Assembly (NCBI GenBank): GCA_029168955.1
Contig: JAPDOI010001553.1
Coordinates: forward strand, 62,001-126,000
From: Aplectana chamaeleonis
Lineage: Eukaryota; Nematoda; Chromadorea; Rhabditida; Cosmocercidae
Reading direction: 5' to 3'
DNA: 64,000 nt
Part shown: piece after piece, positions 45,401 through 56,689 of the stretch
How the letters are laid out: every line of letters starts with the position of its first letter
Position numbering within the stretch: the first letter of the stretch is position 1
Translations under genes and position numbers: made by a program
The notes under the pieces: generated by a model
Told to the model about the DNA's origin: nothing
Seen by the model: only the letters and a program-made list of their open reading frames with translations
The model's database searches: none

Positions 45401-47908
45401 TAATTGCTTAGACATAGAATTACAGAATGTGCCCGTTTACAATGAGCCGCCACCAGCATACAGTGCAGTCGTTGGAAATCCTACTCCTCCCTATCCATCT
45501 GGTAGTGTGCCTGGTTACCCAACTCCTGGCAGTATTCCGTATCCACCGAAGCCAAACCCACCTGTTCATGTCGTAGGTGAGTTCCAAATAGTTGTTAATG
45601 TCATAAAAATTGAAAGAACTCTCCTGGAAGGGGGAAGGGAGGGCAAGGTTCAAGATGAAAGTGAAAGCAATGACGGATTTTTATCGTTATCATTCAACGT
45701 TTCTGTAGAATTTCCAGCACAACAATGATCACGCATTTCTTATCAGTGTTTCACTTCACGTCTATGAGCGAAACTTGAGCGCCCCCTCCCGTCTAGTATA
45801 GACCCAAAATTCATTCGAATCTGTGGGGAAAACAACAGAAGTTTGTATGCAAGTTTTTGCATTGTTATAATATATCATTTACCCACGTCTGACTAAAGCA
45901 TTGGAAGTCGCGGCGGCCGTGTGGCAGTAAAAGTATAGTGGAGTTAACCAAGAGTGTCTCATTTACTTATCAATAAGGAGCGGTCGCCTAGGGATCACGG
46001 TGCATGAATCCCATACCAGCATGCTCGATACCGATAGAGCGAGAGCGCTTGTGCTGCAACGAGCTTCATGTTCATTGATCTCCAATCGACCGCTTCTCAT
46101 TGATAAGTAAATGGGACACACTTGGTGGACTCCACTATAAACTCAGTTGTGCGTTTACTAATGCTCATTCATAGCTGGTCGCTTCGACTTGAGGTCGAAG
46201 CGACCAACGATACTGTCGCGATCTGAAATCGCTCCGTGCCGCGACTTGAAATCGTCTCGTCCAGCGATTTCAAAACGCTCGGGCGGCCGTAATTTTGCGT
46301 AAAATATACGGACAATTGCAGACCAAGCCACGGAAATGAAAAAAAAGCTTTTTTTCTCGGTATTCCTACTTATTTTTTGACATTTTTGCCTGTACCTTTT
46401 AGATTAGAGGGTTTTGTACAGTTTTCGAACAAAAAATGGTTTCAAAAGAGGATGGGGTGGAACTTGCTTGAACAGCAACATAAAACCAAAGCTAAAGTTA
46501 CTAGTTGCTCGAAGTCGGCATGAAATGTAATTTTTGGGTAGCATCATTACATTTTCTCTTCTCTCTCATCGTAAATGTATGATAATACTTGTCTTTCTTT
46601 TCACAAGCCGTATTTTGTGCGAGTGAACTGTGACGTCGGTAATTTCGCGCCACATACGCAAGGTTGTGACGAAAGATTGCGGACTAGTCGCTTCGACTAG
46701 ACGAATCGCTTCCATCATGGAAGCGACGCGATTAGTCGAGGCGACCCAACAAAATCAAGCAGATCGCTTTGACCAGCTATGAAATACCCCAGCCGCTCGG
46801 CGATCGCGACTGAAACTGCAAACTGTTCCAAACCGTCGCGATTCAGTGCAAGATCTGTTGGCGCGATGGGTTTTCTAACTGTTGGCAGTGCCGCGACTAG
46901 TCGAAGCGGCCTGCTATGAATGAGCCTTCAGAAAAAAGGGTTAAGTATGATACCTTGATTCAACTTCAGTGAGTGGCAAGGGATGATACGCGCCTTATAC
47001 GTGTACCGGTCGCTCTCGCAGATGCGTCTGGTGGCGAGGTTGTGCGTTCACCATCAGCGGAGACTTCTTAGACTCGTTCTCATCCTCGCTGCACTTTACT
47101 CTTAGAATTTTGTCCAGCGTGCTTTCTCCGACTGGGAGGATATTCGAAACTAAAAATGTATTCAACATCGCATAGTGGTGCTGATCGTTCCTTGTCGCTA
47201 TTTGCGAGTGATAACGCTTCGGATGTTTTGTGCGTCATGGCGGCAAGGTCCTATAATGTCACAGTTGTTGTGCGAGATTGGGCAGCTTGTTCCTCCTGCG
47301 TATCGTCCCTCCGTCTTCGAATGTTTCGTCCACAGATAGGGAACCCAGAGTTCCAGTTGTGCTCAATGGTTCGATTAGAGTTCGCCGCCGAAAGACGCGG
47401 TAGGATACAATGGACGAGAATCGAACATGCGGCATTGCATGGCCCAAACTCCTTCATTGCATGCTTCCGCGCTTTCGAGCAGCGCAACTCTAGTTGACTC
47501 TAATTTTGTTATTGCCAGCTTAAAATCTTTCGAATAGGCAAAATGTTCACAAAAATGTTTTTCATTGTGCCACTTGCATAAGTCATCTGGTAATCATTCA
47601 TCTAGGAGTAACCCAAGTTCGACCGCCAGTCGTCACTCAGGTGGTCACTATTGGCCTCGGATCAATATGCCCTTTCTGTGTGAGTTTCGTAAGCTGCAGC
47701 ATGGAATTTCCTTTTTTTTAGGCGGAACTAATCGTGATTCGTTTAGAATGTTGGAATCCTGCAGAAAGAGACGGATTTGTGCTGTCTGATCTGCTTGCTA
47801 CTGCTCACTATTTTTACTTTCCCGTTTGGCTTGGTTTTCATATGTTGTCTGCCGTGGGCAGTCACTCGTCGTTGTCCTAACTGTAGACGAACGATCAGAA
47901 ATAGCTAA
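39492..47908 (+). CDS. LITAF-domain protein, five exons, 178 residues
   Basis: Exons 39492-39589, 45321-45372, 45426-45576, 47606-47679 and 47747-47908. All four joins agree in phase, giving 537 coding bases. LITAF/SIMPLE family proteins sit on late endosomes and lysosomes and help sort membrane cargo. Seen here: PSAP at residues 19-22 (binds TSG101 in the family), PPAY at 59-62 (binds Nedd4-type WW domains), a proline- and tyrosine-rich stretch to about residue 96, and the LITAF domain from about 113. The domain has CPFC (122-125), a hydrophobic run of about 25 residues that inserts in one membrane leaflet, and CPNC (168-171) that completes the zinc site. The spacing between the knuckles is 42 residues, slightly short. 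A GTAAGC donor at 47689 instead of 47680 would add three residues. The introns carry MITEs and LINE pieces. Confidence 0.9.
39590..40870. other. LITAF intron 1, first part
   Basis: No coding exon supported. Short open frames on both strands have no recognised motif. A poly-A run at 40139-40155. Confidence 0.5.
40874..41067. mobile_element. MITE with poly-G termini and GTTCCA duplication
   Basis: AGGTGCTATCGCAGCGGGGG at the left end pairs with its complement at the right end. GTTCCA is repeated at 40868-40873 and 41068-41073. Confidence 0.8.
41094..41325. mobile_element. Palindromic MITE, 232 bp
   Basis: AGTTCAACTCCGCAATGCCG pairs with CGGCATTGCGGAGTTGAACT in inverted order, and a central hairpin CTCAGACAGGGATGTGG pairs with CCACATCCCTGTCTGAG. 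Almost the whole element folds back on itself. Confidence 0.85.
41736..42870 (+). mobile_element. LINE-A 3' fragment, copy 4, split by a CR1-like LINE-E
   Basis: 41736-41902 (LEKADINP-type sequence to KIDSS) and 42697-42870 (KSDVCSDCGCLGHDTAHLF, then the CTGCAAAGAAGAAG tail). The two parts join in the same codon order as 30720-31060. Confidence 0.85.
41903..42696 (+). mobile_element. CR1-like LINE-E 3' fragment inside LINE-A
   Basis: RT C-terminus in one frame 41903-42545 (VKDLGFVYNDRLDF, LRAYKTYVRPIVE, EKIQNNFTRKLMIR), stop TAG, and a 3' region ending AATAAAACTAAACTAACTAAG. Target duplication AGCA is plausible. Related to LINE-B and LINE-D but more distant. Confidence 0.85.
43084..43528. 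mobile_element. MITE S1, GGTCGCTTCGACTAGTC family
   Basis: Ends GGGCTCATAGTAGGTCGCTT and the complement ending AGCTATGAATGGGGC. Inside are several short palindromes of GTCGCTTCGACTAGTCGAAG type. Same family as 46163-46926, in the opposite orientation. In LITAF intron 1. Confidence 0.85.
43529..45320. other. LITAF intron 1, last part
   Basis: Non-coding as far as can be seen. A poly-G run at 45052-45060 and A-rich runs near 43924. The acceptor TTGTTTCCAG at 45311-45320 opens exon 2. Confidence 0.5.
45934..46139. mobile_element. TA-flanked MITE, 206 bp
   Basis: TATAGTGGAGTTAACCAAG and GTGTCTCATTTACTTATCAA on the left; complement ending GACTCCACTATA on the right. Arms about 52 bp with the GCGGTCG motif. 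In LITAF intron 3. Confidence 0.85.
46163..46926. mobile_element. MITE S2, same family as S1, reversed
   Basis: Starts GCTCATTCATAGCTGGTCGC and ends GCGGCCTGCTATGAATGAGC. Read backwards it follows S1 block by block (AATCTTTCGTC, CGATCGCCGAGCG, GGCACTG), plus about 320 bp that S1 lacks. In LITAF intron 3. Confidence 0.85.
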
Positions 47909-49369
47909 GCATTCACGCGAGCGTCTATGCAACTTCAAATAGCCGTCCTCCGAAGATTTGAGCTAATCGTGGCGACCAGCGGAGCGGTCTTCTATGTCAA
48001 AACCTCATTATCAACACTTATATTTCTACGTGACCGGCCGCTCGGCAGCCTAACCCTCAGGGCTCGAAACGTTGGAGAAAGGCAATATTTCGCGTAAATT
48101 CTCTTTTATATGTCGTGTCGATGACGAATATTTCATTTTTGTGTGAGTTGAGAAGGTGGCCCTCTATCTTGACCTCGATGTCGGCGAAATCTGGGCGATG
48201 AAGAGACGCTGAGCCACTGAGAGCGAAATCGCGCTTCATGTTTTGTCGATATTTATCCCCAATCGTGATCAAGGCAACTCGGATGTGATAGTTGCCCTAC
48301 GTCTCAACAAGTCGTTCCGACATCGGCTTTGTATTTTCGTCAGGGAACTGGATAACCCTGTTCTGGTTACTTATGTGGTTCAGTTCCTTGAACTTCAACT
48401 TTCGTCCTCAACATATCTTAGTCTGAAATGTATCAACATTGGCGCTGCAGCGCTATATATGTATTCATCTTCTAATAGAGCAGTTTTGTAACAAATGTGT
48501 TGGCTAATAGTTGCTTATTTCCATGCGCTAGTATTACTGTCGTGAAGACAACATGACTGATACGTGTAGAGAGCATTGTATTCTTGTAATTTCTCTATCT
48601 TGCCTTCACTTATGTGATACGTAGTACAGCCTTATACAGTGTATGTGCATTGTGTTCCTATCCAATTTATAGCTAGTTGATTTCTACCGTGTACGATAAA
48701 CTCTTCTGTAATCAGTTACTCGTAAGTGTGCTGGAACCAGCATTGATATGTAGTGCTTGGACCGCCTCCCTAATAAATGAGGTAGGTTATTATTACCCTC
48801 TTCGTCGAAACTGTGGCTACGTGCAACCGCGTGTGGAAATCTTTCATTAAAGGCAGTGGTCACGATGAGAAACGTTATCGAAAAAACTACAAAAATCAGC
48901 TTAGATCGAAAACAGCTGAAAGACTGTGAAAGGTAGCGAGGTGAAAAACGGGCAAGAATTAAAGTTTCTAGGGCCCAAAGATGCCAGTTCGTGCGCGCGT
49001 GCCCAGCGCCGCTCAAAAAGCGCAGTCTCATTCCGAGCAGTCAAAAATCATGGACATTCAGAGGAGGAAATAAATGCAAAAACAGTTGAACAGTGAAAGC
49101 AAGCAGTTCAGCTAATGTTTTTTGGCTAGATGAGTACATAAATATATTGAAATTCAATTCCAAGCCACCTGATGTTCTTGATACTAGAGATCATCGGTGA
49201 CGATGATGTGGAGCGCGCTCGTCCACCATCAAAAGACATTTAGGTTCAGGCCTGAAATTAGACCCGAAAAAGCGACTTTTTTCGCGATTTCTTATAGGTC
49301 CTACTATAAACCCAGGACAGGGTTTAGAGAGGAAAAGAAGACAAGCGTATTTGATCGCGACCACTGCCC
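47909..49369. other. LITAF 3' region and intergenic DNA
   Basis: Opposed open frames at 48057-48272 (minus) and 48243-48491 (plus) show no recognised motif. No polyadenylation signal is clear after the LITAF stop. Otherwise nothing seen. Confidence 0.4.
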
Positions 49370-49373
49370 TTAA

Positions 49374-49842
49374 GGCAGAATACACGCTCATAAACGTGGT
49401 TGAGATAACTACGGAAGTAGAATCGTATGGCGGTGAACCCAACGCGTACGCATTTTGAAGAGTCAAAAACGACCTACAATGACGCTACACGAGTGAGAAG
49501 TTGGCCCGGCCCCAGTGTCTGCCCGCCCCCTGTATTTGCGTCCTCCTCCAAAACGGGCGTGCTGTGCCACTTTCACCGTCGGCGACGTTCGCGGTTTACC
49601 TATTGTGTCTATTGTACCAGATATAAACGTTGCCGACAGTGGGAATGGCCCACCACCTCTGTTTTGGAATAGGACGCAAATACAGGGGGCGGGACGATAC
49701 AGGGGCGGGGCCAACTTCTCACTCGTGTAGCGTCATTGTGGGTCGTTTTTGACGCTCCAAAATGCGTACGCGTTGTTTTCTGAGTCATGCCATTTTATTT
49801 CTGTAGCTATCTCAAGCACGTTTACGGGCGTGTATGCTGCTT
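49374..49842. mobile_element. TTAA-type MITE M1
   Basis: Flanked by TTAA at 49370-49373 and 49843-49846. Termini GGCAGAATACACGCTCATAA and the complement. Arms continue inward about 140 bp (CAAAAACGACC, GAGAAGTTGGCC), with a GC-rich centre. TTAA flanks are the mark of piggyBac-like elements. Confidence 0.85.
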
Positions 49843-50435
49843 TTAAGAACGAGAAGAACAAGAAAAATTTGGAAATGTGCTCGAATAGTCGATCCCGAAA
49901 ATTCGGGATGTTATGACCTCTCATCGCGGACATCCACACGTATTATATGAACCCAAAAATCCTGCACAGGTTCATCCTGTGTCTCAATTCGTTTGTGGTA
50001 AGTGTGGAACTCCGAGATTATAGCCTACAGAATTGTCCTGGCTCAGAGTCGAAAAATCGGTTCGGTATGCTGGAAACCAAGTTTTTGAAGACGCCGCTCT
50101 CAATCTGTGCCCACTCGCCCGAAGCGGCTGGTTTAAGCTGAGCCACGAGCTTTTACCTCTGCTCTGAGCTCAAGAGTATCACAAAACCTTTGCATCGGTC
50201 TGAGGTCAGAGGAACAGGACGTTCATATAAGAAAATTGTTATGATTGGCCTGAAACTAAGCCTGCGTCGTTCTGCTAACGAAAAGAGAAGTCGATTACGC
50301 CCTAGAAATGACAAGAGGTGATGCTTGAACAATTCCCACTAATCTATTTAGTTCATAGAACATGGTGCGAATACGTGGTCCAGCTCTTCATTACAGCTGA
50401 ATTCGCCATCACTTCGGGAGCGGAAGTCCTCTTGA

Positions 50436-50919
50436 AGGCAGTGTTCACGATGATTTTCGTTCTCGAGTTTTCCACTAAAAATGATGCGTTGGCCACCAAG
50501 TGCTACCAAAATTACAAAGAAGCGGCGAGAAACACATTCAAATTTCTAAATCAGTGACATTATTCTCTGGCCTGGACTAGGTGTCCGGTTGGATGAACAT
50601 GTTTACGGTGGTTGACACCGGTAAAAAATGGGGTTAATCGAAAATGGAAGAGTATTTTAGGCAAAACAGCATTAGTTGGGGTTCGAAGGAAAGAAAGGAG
50701 CAACATAAAAAGGAGAGTTGCAAAGTTCGGGTCCACAAAAGATTTCATGGTCACAACGAACAGTTCCTGTGAGAGTAAAGAGGCGGCGTGAGAGTAAAGG
50801 ATTTCGTGTAGTTCTGGTGCGTTTTTCTCAATTTCTACGTCATTTTGGTTCTAACTGGGGGACACTTAATCGATATAGCGATTAATCTCGGAATTGAATA
50901 TTATCGTGAACACTGCTTC
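50436..50919. mobile_element. TTAA-type MITE N1 (flanks decayed)
   Basis: Starts AGGCAGTGTTCACGATGATT and ends TTATCGTGAACACTGC. The left flank is TTGA instead of TTAA. About 484 bp, the same inside as N2 at 57153-57636. Confidence 0.8.
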
Positions 50920-50954
50920 TGCAGCATTCTTCTTCAAAGTTCCAATTCAAGGGT

Positions 50955-51180
50955 AAATGTGGGTCTTTGTGTAGATCTCTTCAATGCGTAGGTTATCAGC
51001 CTGATCTATTTGGATTTAACATATCCTGGACTGGAATAGGTTTTGTGAAGGATCTACACAAAAACCCACAATTGTCCCCAAATGGGGATTTGGACTGGAA
51101 ACGCGGCGACAATAATGTTCGACAACACTTTTGTCGCCGCGTCCAGACCTGGCTCTCGGCGTTCCCTGTCGGTCACTGCC
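50955..51180. repeat. Two small hairpins
   Basis: GGGTCTTTGTGTAGATC near 50960 pairs with GATCTACACAAAAACCC near 51052, and AACGCGGCGACAA near 51098 pairs with TTGTCGCCGCGT near 51130. Likely remains of foldback elements. Confidence 0.6.
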
Positions 51181-51783
51181 ACAATAAGGCCTAGTGCTTA
51201 CTTCCCGCGATGGGCGACGCGACATAGTGTTTGCTATATAAATCCACCGAAAATCGATTTTGCCAATATGCACTGTCGTTGTTGCGCGTCGCTTGAAGTA
51301 CGCACTAAGCCTAAGCGACCTCTGGTGCCACAAAGCGCGTAGAGTGTGCAGGATCGAGAATTGAGCACGACGGCCTTCGGTAGGGAGAATGCGAAAGATT
51401 ACGGAGAATGTGCAGGAGCTAATGGCAGGTCTGCAGAAGCTAGGATAAAGTATACTCGCAACGTCGGAAACCCGATTCTACAGTTATCTCTGCTCAGAGA
51501 GGTTCTCAGCTCTTTAGCAGCGAATAATGACAATTGTCCTGTGTTGTCATTAAACGCTGCTAGAACATGAGTTTTAGAGATGGAGATCAGCTCTTTCCAG
51601 GCCTAGTTTTATGGTAATGATTAATACGCTCCTGAGAATCTTGAATAGTTACTCTGGCGAACTCATTTTGCTCATTATAAAGACATAACTGAGCAATAGT
51701 CAGAGAGCATGTATTTTTCTTTTAACGGGCGCGTTTCTTCCTCTTCGGTATCAGTTGCACCGAGTTGCGTGGTGCAATAGATA

Positions 51784-52061
51784 TATACTCTGTTTATCTT
51801 GAATTGCACAAAACACGGTCCACCAATAGTCCTCTAATGGGCTCGCTAGTACCGTAGTGTACGTCTACGACGCGTTCTCGGCAGACCCGGGTGTGCACCC
51901 GGTGGCCGAGTGACGGCATTGACGAACCGATCGCTCTGCGAACCGGATGCACACCCGGGTCTGCCGAGAACGCGTCGTGGACGTACACTGCGGTACTAGC
52001 GGGCCAATTAGAGGAGTATTGGCGGACCATGTTTTGTGCAATCCGAGATAAACAGAGTATA
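51784..52061. mobile_element. Palindromic MITE with TA ends
   Basis: TATACTCTGTTTATC pairs with GATAAACAGAGTATA, and the central arms ACGCGTTCTCGGCAGACCCG and complement make an almost complete hairpin of about 278 bp. Open frames here are mirror images. Confidence 0.85.
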
Positions 52062-53962
52062 TAAGGAGCTCCATCTCGCGAAAAGGTCGCTCGACATTTC
52101 CAGGTCGATCGTGGATGTTCTGGGCGACCTCGAGTCATCCTTTAAAGGACCACTCAGTTTACCCGCTGGGACAGGGAAATCTCCTCCGCGGTCCGCCGTG
52201 GTATGAGGTGACCCAGTAATCAATTCCGGCCGGCTCAGGCGGGGTGATTTTCAATACCATTGAGCAAGATGTTACATGCATTTTGAACGGGATGGCTACA
52301 GACAGCTCAGGAAGATTCAAGCCGGCCAGGAACAACGGTATTCTTACACCCACGTTGTATGATTTAGATGCATATCGACAGGTCTCGCTACGTCCTATCG
52401 GCCAACTATAACGGGAGCCTGATGCCGCACAGCAGACTTGAATCCAGACCCATTTACGATGAATCCATGGGGTGGGTGTACGTTTTACCCGGACTCCCTG
52501 CACTACTCAAGGCTCTATGCCACTATCTCGCTACTACGCTAACTCTTCAACCATCATCAGTCTCCTGCTGAAGACCGCGAGCAATAACCATTTCGGTCCG
52601 CATTAGGAGATTCATTGTTCAGGAGGGCACAGATGAATACTTGCAAGGCATTTCTGGCATCTTACGAGTGAATTCTGGCTAATTCCGGAAAATTCTTGCA
52701 GATAACGCGAGAATTTTGACTGAATACCGGGGAATAACTAGCAATTTTGAGAAAAATTTCGCTTAAAAGATTTGGAGAGTTTCTCCAGCGTATAGGGATC
52801 TAGAGAACAATCTATATGCTGATTGAGAGACCTTATTGTTAGGTGTGAAAGTGACGTGTTCTTTTACGCCAAGGTTAAACTTCTGTAATTTAAAAGAACG
52901 AAAAAAATTCCATGCTGAGTGATCTTCGTGCTATTCGGAAAATGCATTTGTTTCCAAAACTATTTATTGAAGGTATTCTTCAGAAGATGGTAACTAGTGG
53001 TGGAGGAAAGAGTAGATGACGACGGAGGTGGACAGATGTGCAAGAATCCGCATGCTTCTTCTGGATTCAGTTTCTCTTCCATTCGTTCAATCCACCCAAA
53101 CAGCTCATGAATGATATGTTCCTCGAAAGACACACAAAACTCTTCTAAAGGCGGTATGCGTACGTAACGGTCGCAGGTGTTCTGAAAAAAAATCGAATCA
53201 CGACCTACGAAGATAGGTCAGCGGATTTAACAATTTTGCAGAAACAGCGAAAGAAAAAGCTGACACACAAATTTTCCGATGGAACCAATGGGAAGTGGCC
53301 GAAGAAAGACGGCACTCCATGTCCTGCATACTTAACATTGAGCAGGCGAAGACCGCTCAGACAGTATACTGCGCGTTTGATTGTCCAACCCGAAAACATT
53401 TTCTCCCATGCAAAACGCTCCGGTGTCTGCAGGTGATTCGTTTAAACCCATGTGGGCCAAGTTCCGGCATGAGTGGGAAAAGTTAAAATTGCGAACAAAG
53501 GATGAGAAATGACTTGGATGGTTCCTGACTGGAGGCTTCGAAAAAAAAAAGAATATCTTCAATTTTAAAAATACTTGGCAGAATTTCGCACTAGCAATAT
53601 AGATACCGAGCACACCGGGAACTCACACCAGTCTCCCGCTGGGACCGTTTTAGTGCGCCACAGCTGCAGTCGGCTGATATTCTGCGCGAGATTCGTGTAT
53701 TTCACCGACTTTTGTGAAGGTGCTCCTATCGCTGTCGACGACTGTCGATTTTGTTTTGTCGTTGATTTTAGATAATGAAATGAGAAGAAAATGATCAATG
53801 AAAGGCAAAATAAAAGGTATCGAAAAGGAAATTGTAAATATTAGAGAAGAGCAAAGTTTAGCAGCTGAAACTCTTTTGATAGATCAGAAAATATCGATGT
53901 AGCGAATTGCAAGAGTTACACTTCATCCAGAAACTCAGCGAGGACTATTACCTAGCCCTCAG
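52062..53962. other. Unassigned region with exon-like ORFs
   Basis: An open block 53219-53432 lies between an ATTTTGCAG acceptor and a CTGCAG-GTGATT donor. It is open in two frames (one starts KQRKKKLTHKF, one is cysteine-rich, VYCAFDCPTRKHF), and neither is recognised. The rest shows nothing clear. Confidence 0.3.
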
Positions 53963-54666
53963 ATGCCCTATCTGAAGTTATTAGCGTTCTTCCTCAAAAA
54001 CTTCTGCATCTCATCGGTCGACCCTAGAAGTCTGGTGAGTGTCTCCTTCTTCGTGGAAAAATTCAGAGGGTAAATTGGACTTTTTAGATCTACTGATAAA
54101 AATTCCCAGACAATCGTGGTAGACACCCGATTCTACCTCTCGTTATCGGCAGCAGCTGCTGCTAACAGCAGGAACTACTGCCGATAACGAGGGGTTGAAC
54201 CGTAGCATGAATACATATGCCGCTGCTAGCAGCAGCTCCTGCTGACAACCAGGGGTTGGGTCCGATGTCTTCCCTGGGATAGAGCCCCCAATTTGCCGGC
54301 GTACTACTCAACGAGTGTCTGAACTAACGGCAGGGGTGTTCATCGATAAAAGTTTGTCAACATCTCATAACATTCAAGTTTGACCACTCACTTTTTTGAA
54401 TTACAGGAAACTGCAATCATGGTGACAGCCATGACAATGCGACTCAGAGGATTGTTTCTCCCTACAAAAGTTTGTGATAAAGTGAAAGTCTCCGGATTCA
54501 GATAAATTTGGCTCAAAATTTGTTTTCAGGGGCAGCATATCTGTCGGTTATACCTGAATATCGTTCTCAACAAATATATTTCGCCATAACCAACCGCTCC
54601 GCAGCTGACTGCGTCCGAATCAAAATGACGGATAAAGACTTCAAAAAATGCAGTTATAAGAATTAG
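53963..54666 (+). CDS. MSP-like small protein, candidate gene of three exons
   Basis: Exons 53963-54034 (ATG to a GTGAGT donor), 54407-54473 (acceptor GAATTACAG, donor GTGATA) and 54530-54666 (acceptor TTTTCAG, stop TAG). Phases agree, giving 91 residues. The last exon reads LSVIPEYRSQQIYFAITNRS, followed by ADCVRIKMTDKDF. This resembles the beta-strand pattern of the major sperm protein fold, where a conserved strand carries an ITN(R/P)S/T turn followed by a C/V-hydrophobic-KIK-T strand. The family domain is about 105 residues, so this one is short or the stop is premature. The N-terminus MPYLKLLAFFLKNFC is hydrophobic. Function is a guess; it could be a degraded copy. Confidence 0.4.
54100..54270. 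repeat. GCAGCAGCTGCTGC hairpins in an intron
   Basis: CTCTCGTTATCGGCAGCAGC and GCCGATAACGAGGGG pair as a hairpin, followed by a second GCTGCTAGCAGCAGCTCCTGC block. Within the first intron of the MSP-like candidate. Confidence 0.6.
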
Positions 54667-55311
54667 GTATACTACAAGAACTTGAAAAAAGTGAAAGCTT
54701 ATTTACTCCTTGAATCGCGCTTTGTCATTATTTCCCCAATCGAATTGTTGCAATTCGTTGAGATTTGCTACGATTTGGGCTAGAATTTCGTAAATTGAAA
54801 AAAAAATTGCCGAAATCGCCCGTAAACAGTAACTCGTGCTTCATAATTCGTAACTTCGCACAGCTCTGGTGGGGGGGGGGTTTATGGAAGCCAAAAAAGC
54901 TTCCTCCAATCATCGAGAGCGCAGAAATCCTTATTTTATTTTTTTCTGTTTTTGTATGGCTTGGCCTCTTTAGTGAACGGAAAATTGTTGAAAGAAACCC
55001 TGAAAACCTTCATTTGTAAAGAAAAACCCGTTTGAATACACTGCCAAAATAGACATGATGCTCACTCCAAAATCGTTTTTAATTTTTCCGGATGTGGAGC
55101 TCGGACCATACCTGGTTTCTATGTTGTTTGACAGTCACCTCAACATTCTATCAAAAACTGCTATTGAGCGACCCCATAGCAGTTACCAGGTGGCTCTAAC
55201 TTTTAAGGGGCGCTTTTTCAGAGCTTCAAGTTTTGTTGTTGATGCCAGGTAGCCCGGATTGTTTGATTGTATACAAAAAAGTGAAAGTGATTTCCAGCGC
55301 GCACCATGCCT
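54667..55311. other. Intergenic
   Basis: AT-rich with a poly-G run at 54870. The open frames here have no known motif. Nothing else recognised. Confidence 0.4.
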
Positions 55312-55315
55312 TTAA

Positions 55316-55772
55316 AAGCAGCATACACGCTCGTAAACGTGATTGAGATAACTACGGACATAGAATAGTATGGCCCAGATTACAACGCCTACGCATTTTG
55401 AAGTGTCTAAAACGACCCACAATGCCGCTACATGAGTTGGAATTGGCCCCGCCCTGTATTTTCACGCGTCCTGTTTGCCCTTTCCCTGCAACGCAAGCTT
55501 GCTAGGTCATGTTCATCGTTGGTACTGTTGGTAGATTGGCTAACAAGTGAACCACACACGTCACTGACGGCGAAGATTATCCAGCAACCCTGCGTTGGAG
55601 GAAAAAGGCAAATACAGGGGGCGTGAAAATACGGGCTGGGCCAAACTTGCTCCTCCTATAACGGCATTGTGGGTAGTTTTTGACACTTCAAAACGCGTAG
55701 GCATTATGTTGTAAGCCATACGGCTCGATTCACATTGTTAACCCAACCACGTTTACGAGCGTGTATGCTGCC
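55316..55772. mobile_element. TTAA-type MITE M2
   Basis: Left TTAA at 55312-55315, right TTGA at 55773-55776. Ends AGCAGCATACACGCTCGTAA and the complement. Same family as M1 with a different centre. Confidence 0.82.
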
Positions 55773-55776
55773 TTGA

Positions 55777-56689
55777 AGAAACTTCGAACTTCATGGTTTT
55801 GGAACCCAATGGGACATTCTGGAACACAGTTAGATGGGCAGATCTTTTTCGATCGGGTCGGAATTGAGGGCTTGCGTTCGATTAAGCAGGGTTTTGAGAG
55901 GTCAAAATATTGATGATGCGGTGAGCTGGAGATCTCTGAAAACGTGAATTTGTAGAGGAAGTAGGTAGCATTCAAAACCCGTTAAGAATTCGGGGGAAAC
56001 TCGAATTCTCCATTGCGATTGGACAGCGATGTTTTAGCTTTGACGGCACCATGACGAACTGTCTACTTCAGAAACTCCATCTACCGCTTGTGGACAAACT
56101 ATCGAGAGCATAGTTGCAAAAACTTTCAAACCTGCGAAAACCTTTCCCAGGAATCCTTTTGAAGAGTATGTTCTTCACCATATGTATATATGAAGTGGCT
56201 TATTTCTTATTTTCTGGCAGGAACAAAAATGCACTGGCCAGATATAATCATTGAACCTTGTTTTGGCAAACCCTACTAATCCCTACCTCCGAAGTTTCTA
56301 TGAGTTCGCAAATCAGGATCTCAGCAGGTAAAACGGGCCCTATTGACACACGCGCAAGCATTGACGAAAGCTGGTATATGATGCACAAAGGAACGGATTT
56401 GTCATGCGGACTACCTTTTATCTATTATTAGTGCGTCATGCATGAGCTACAGGAGGACATCTAGCACAATATCGTCCCGATTTTGGTGAGTGAATCAGCT
56501 GATTTGGGGGTCTTGGCTGGTTTCCTTAAATAACGATCCTCTTCTCCCACGCGCTTGCCCCAAATTCGAGAGATGCGTGACGTATGTGTACTTTAGGAGA
56601 AGCGAACTACATACATTCAGTCATTATATCTTCTCGTAAAAAACTATGTTGTGAGCCAACACGCGAGTCGAGCTGTATTTATAAATTCC
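55777..56689. other. Intergenic, possible location of further saposin-like exons
   Basis: The second half of the saposin-like domain started at 56690-56977 would be expected here on the minus strand, but no exon could be supported. Confidence 0.35.

Noticed and set aside
48057..48491. Genes on either strand after LITAF
   Set aside because: Opposed overlapping ORFs without motif or splice support.
51794..52138. Minus-strand protein over the 51.8-52.1 kb region
   Set aside because: Lies on the arms of a palindromic MITE, with the same frame on both strands.
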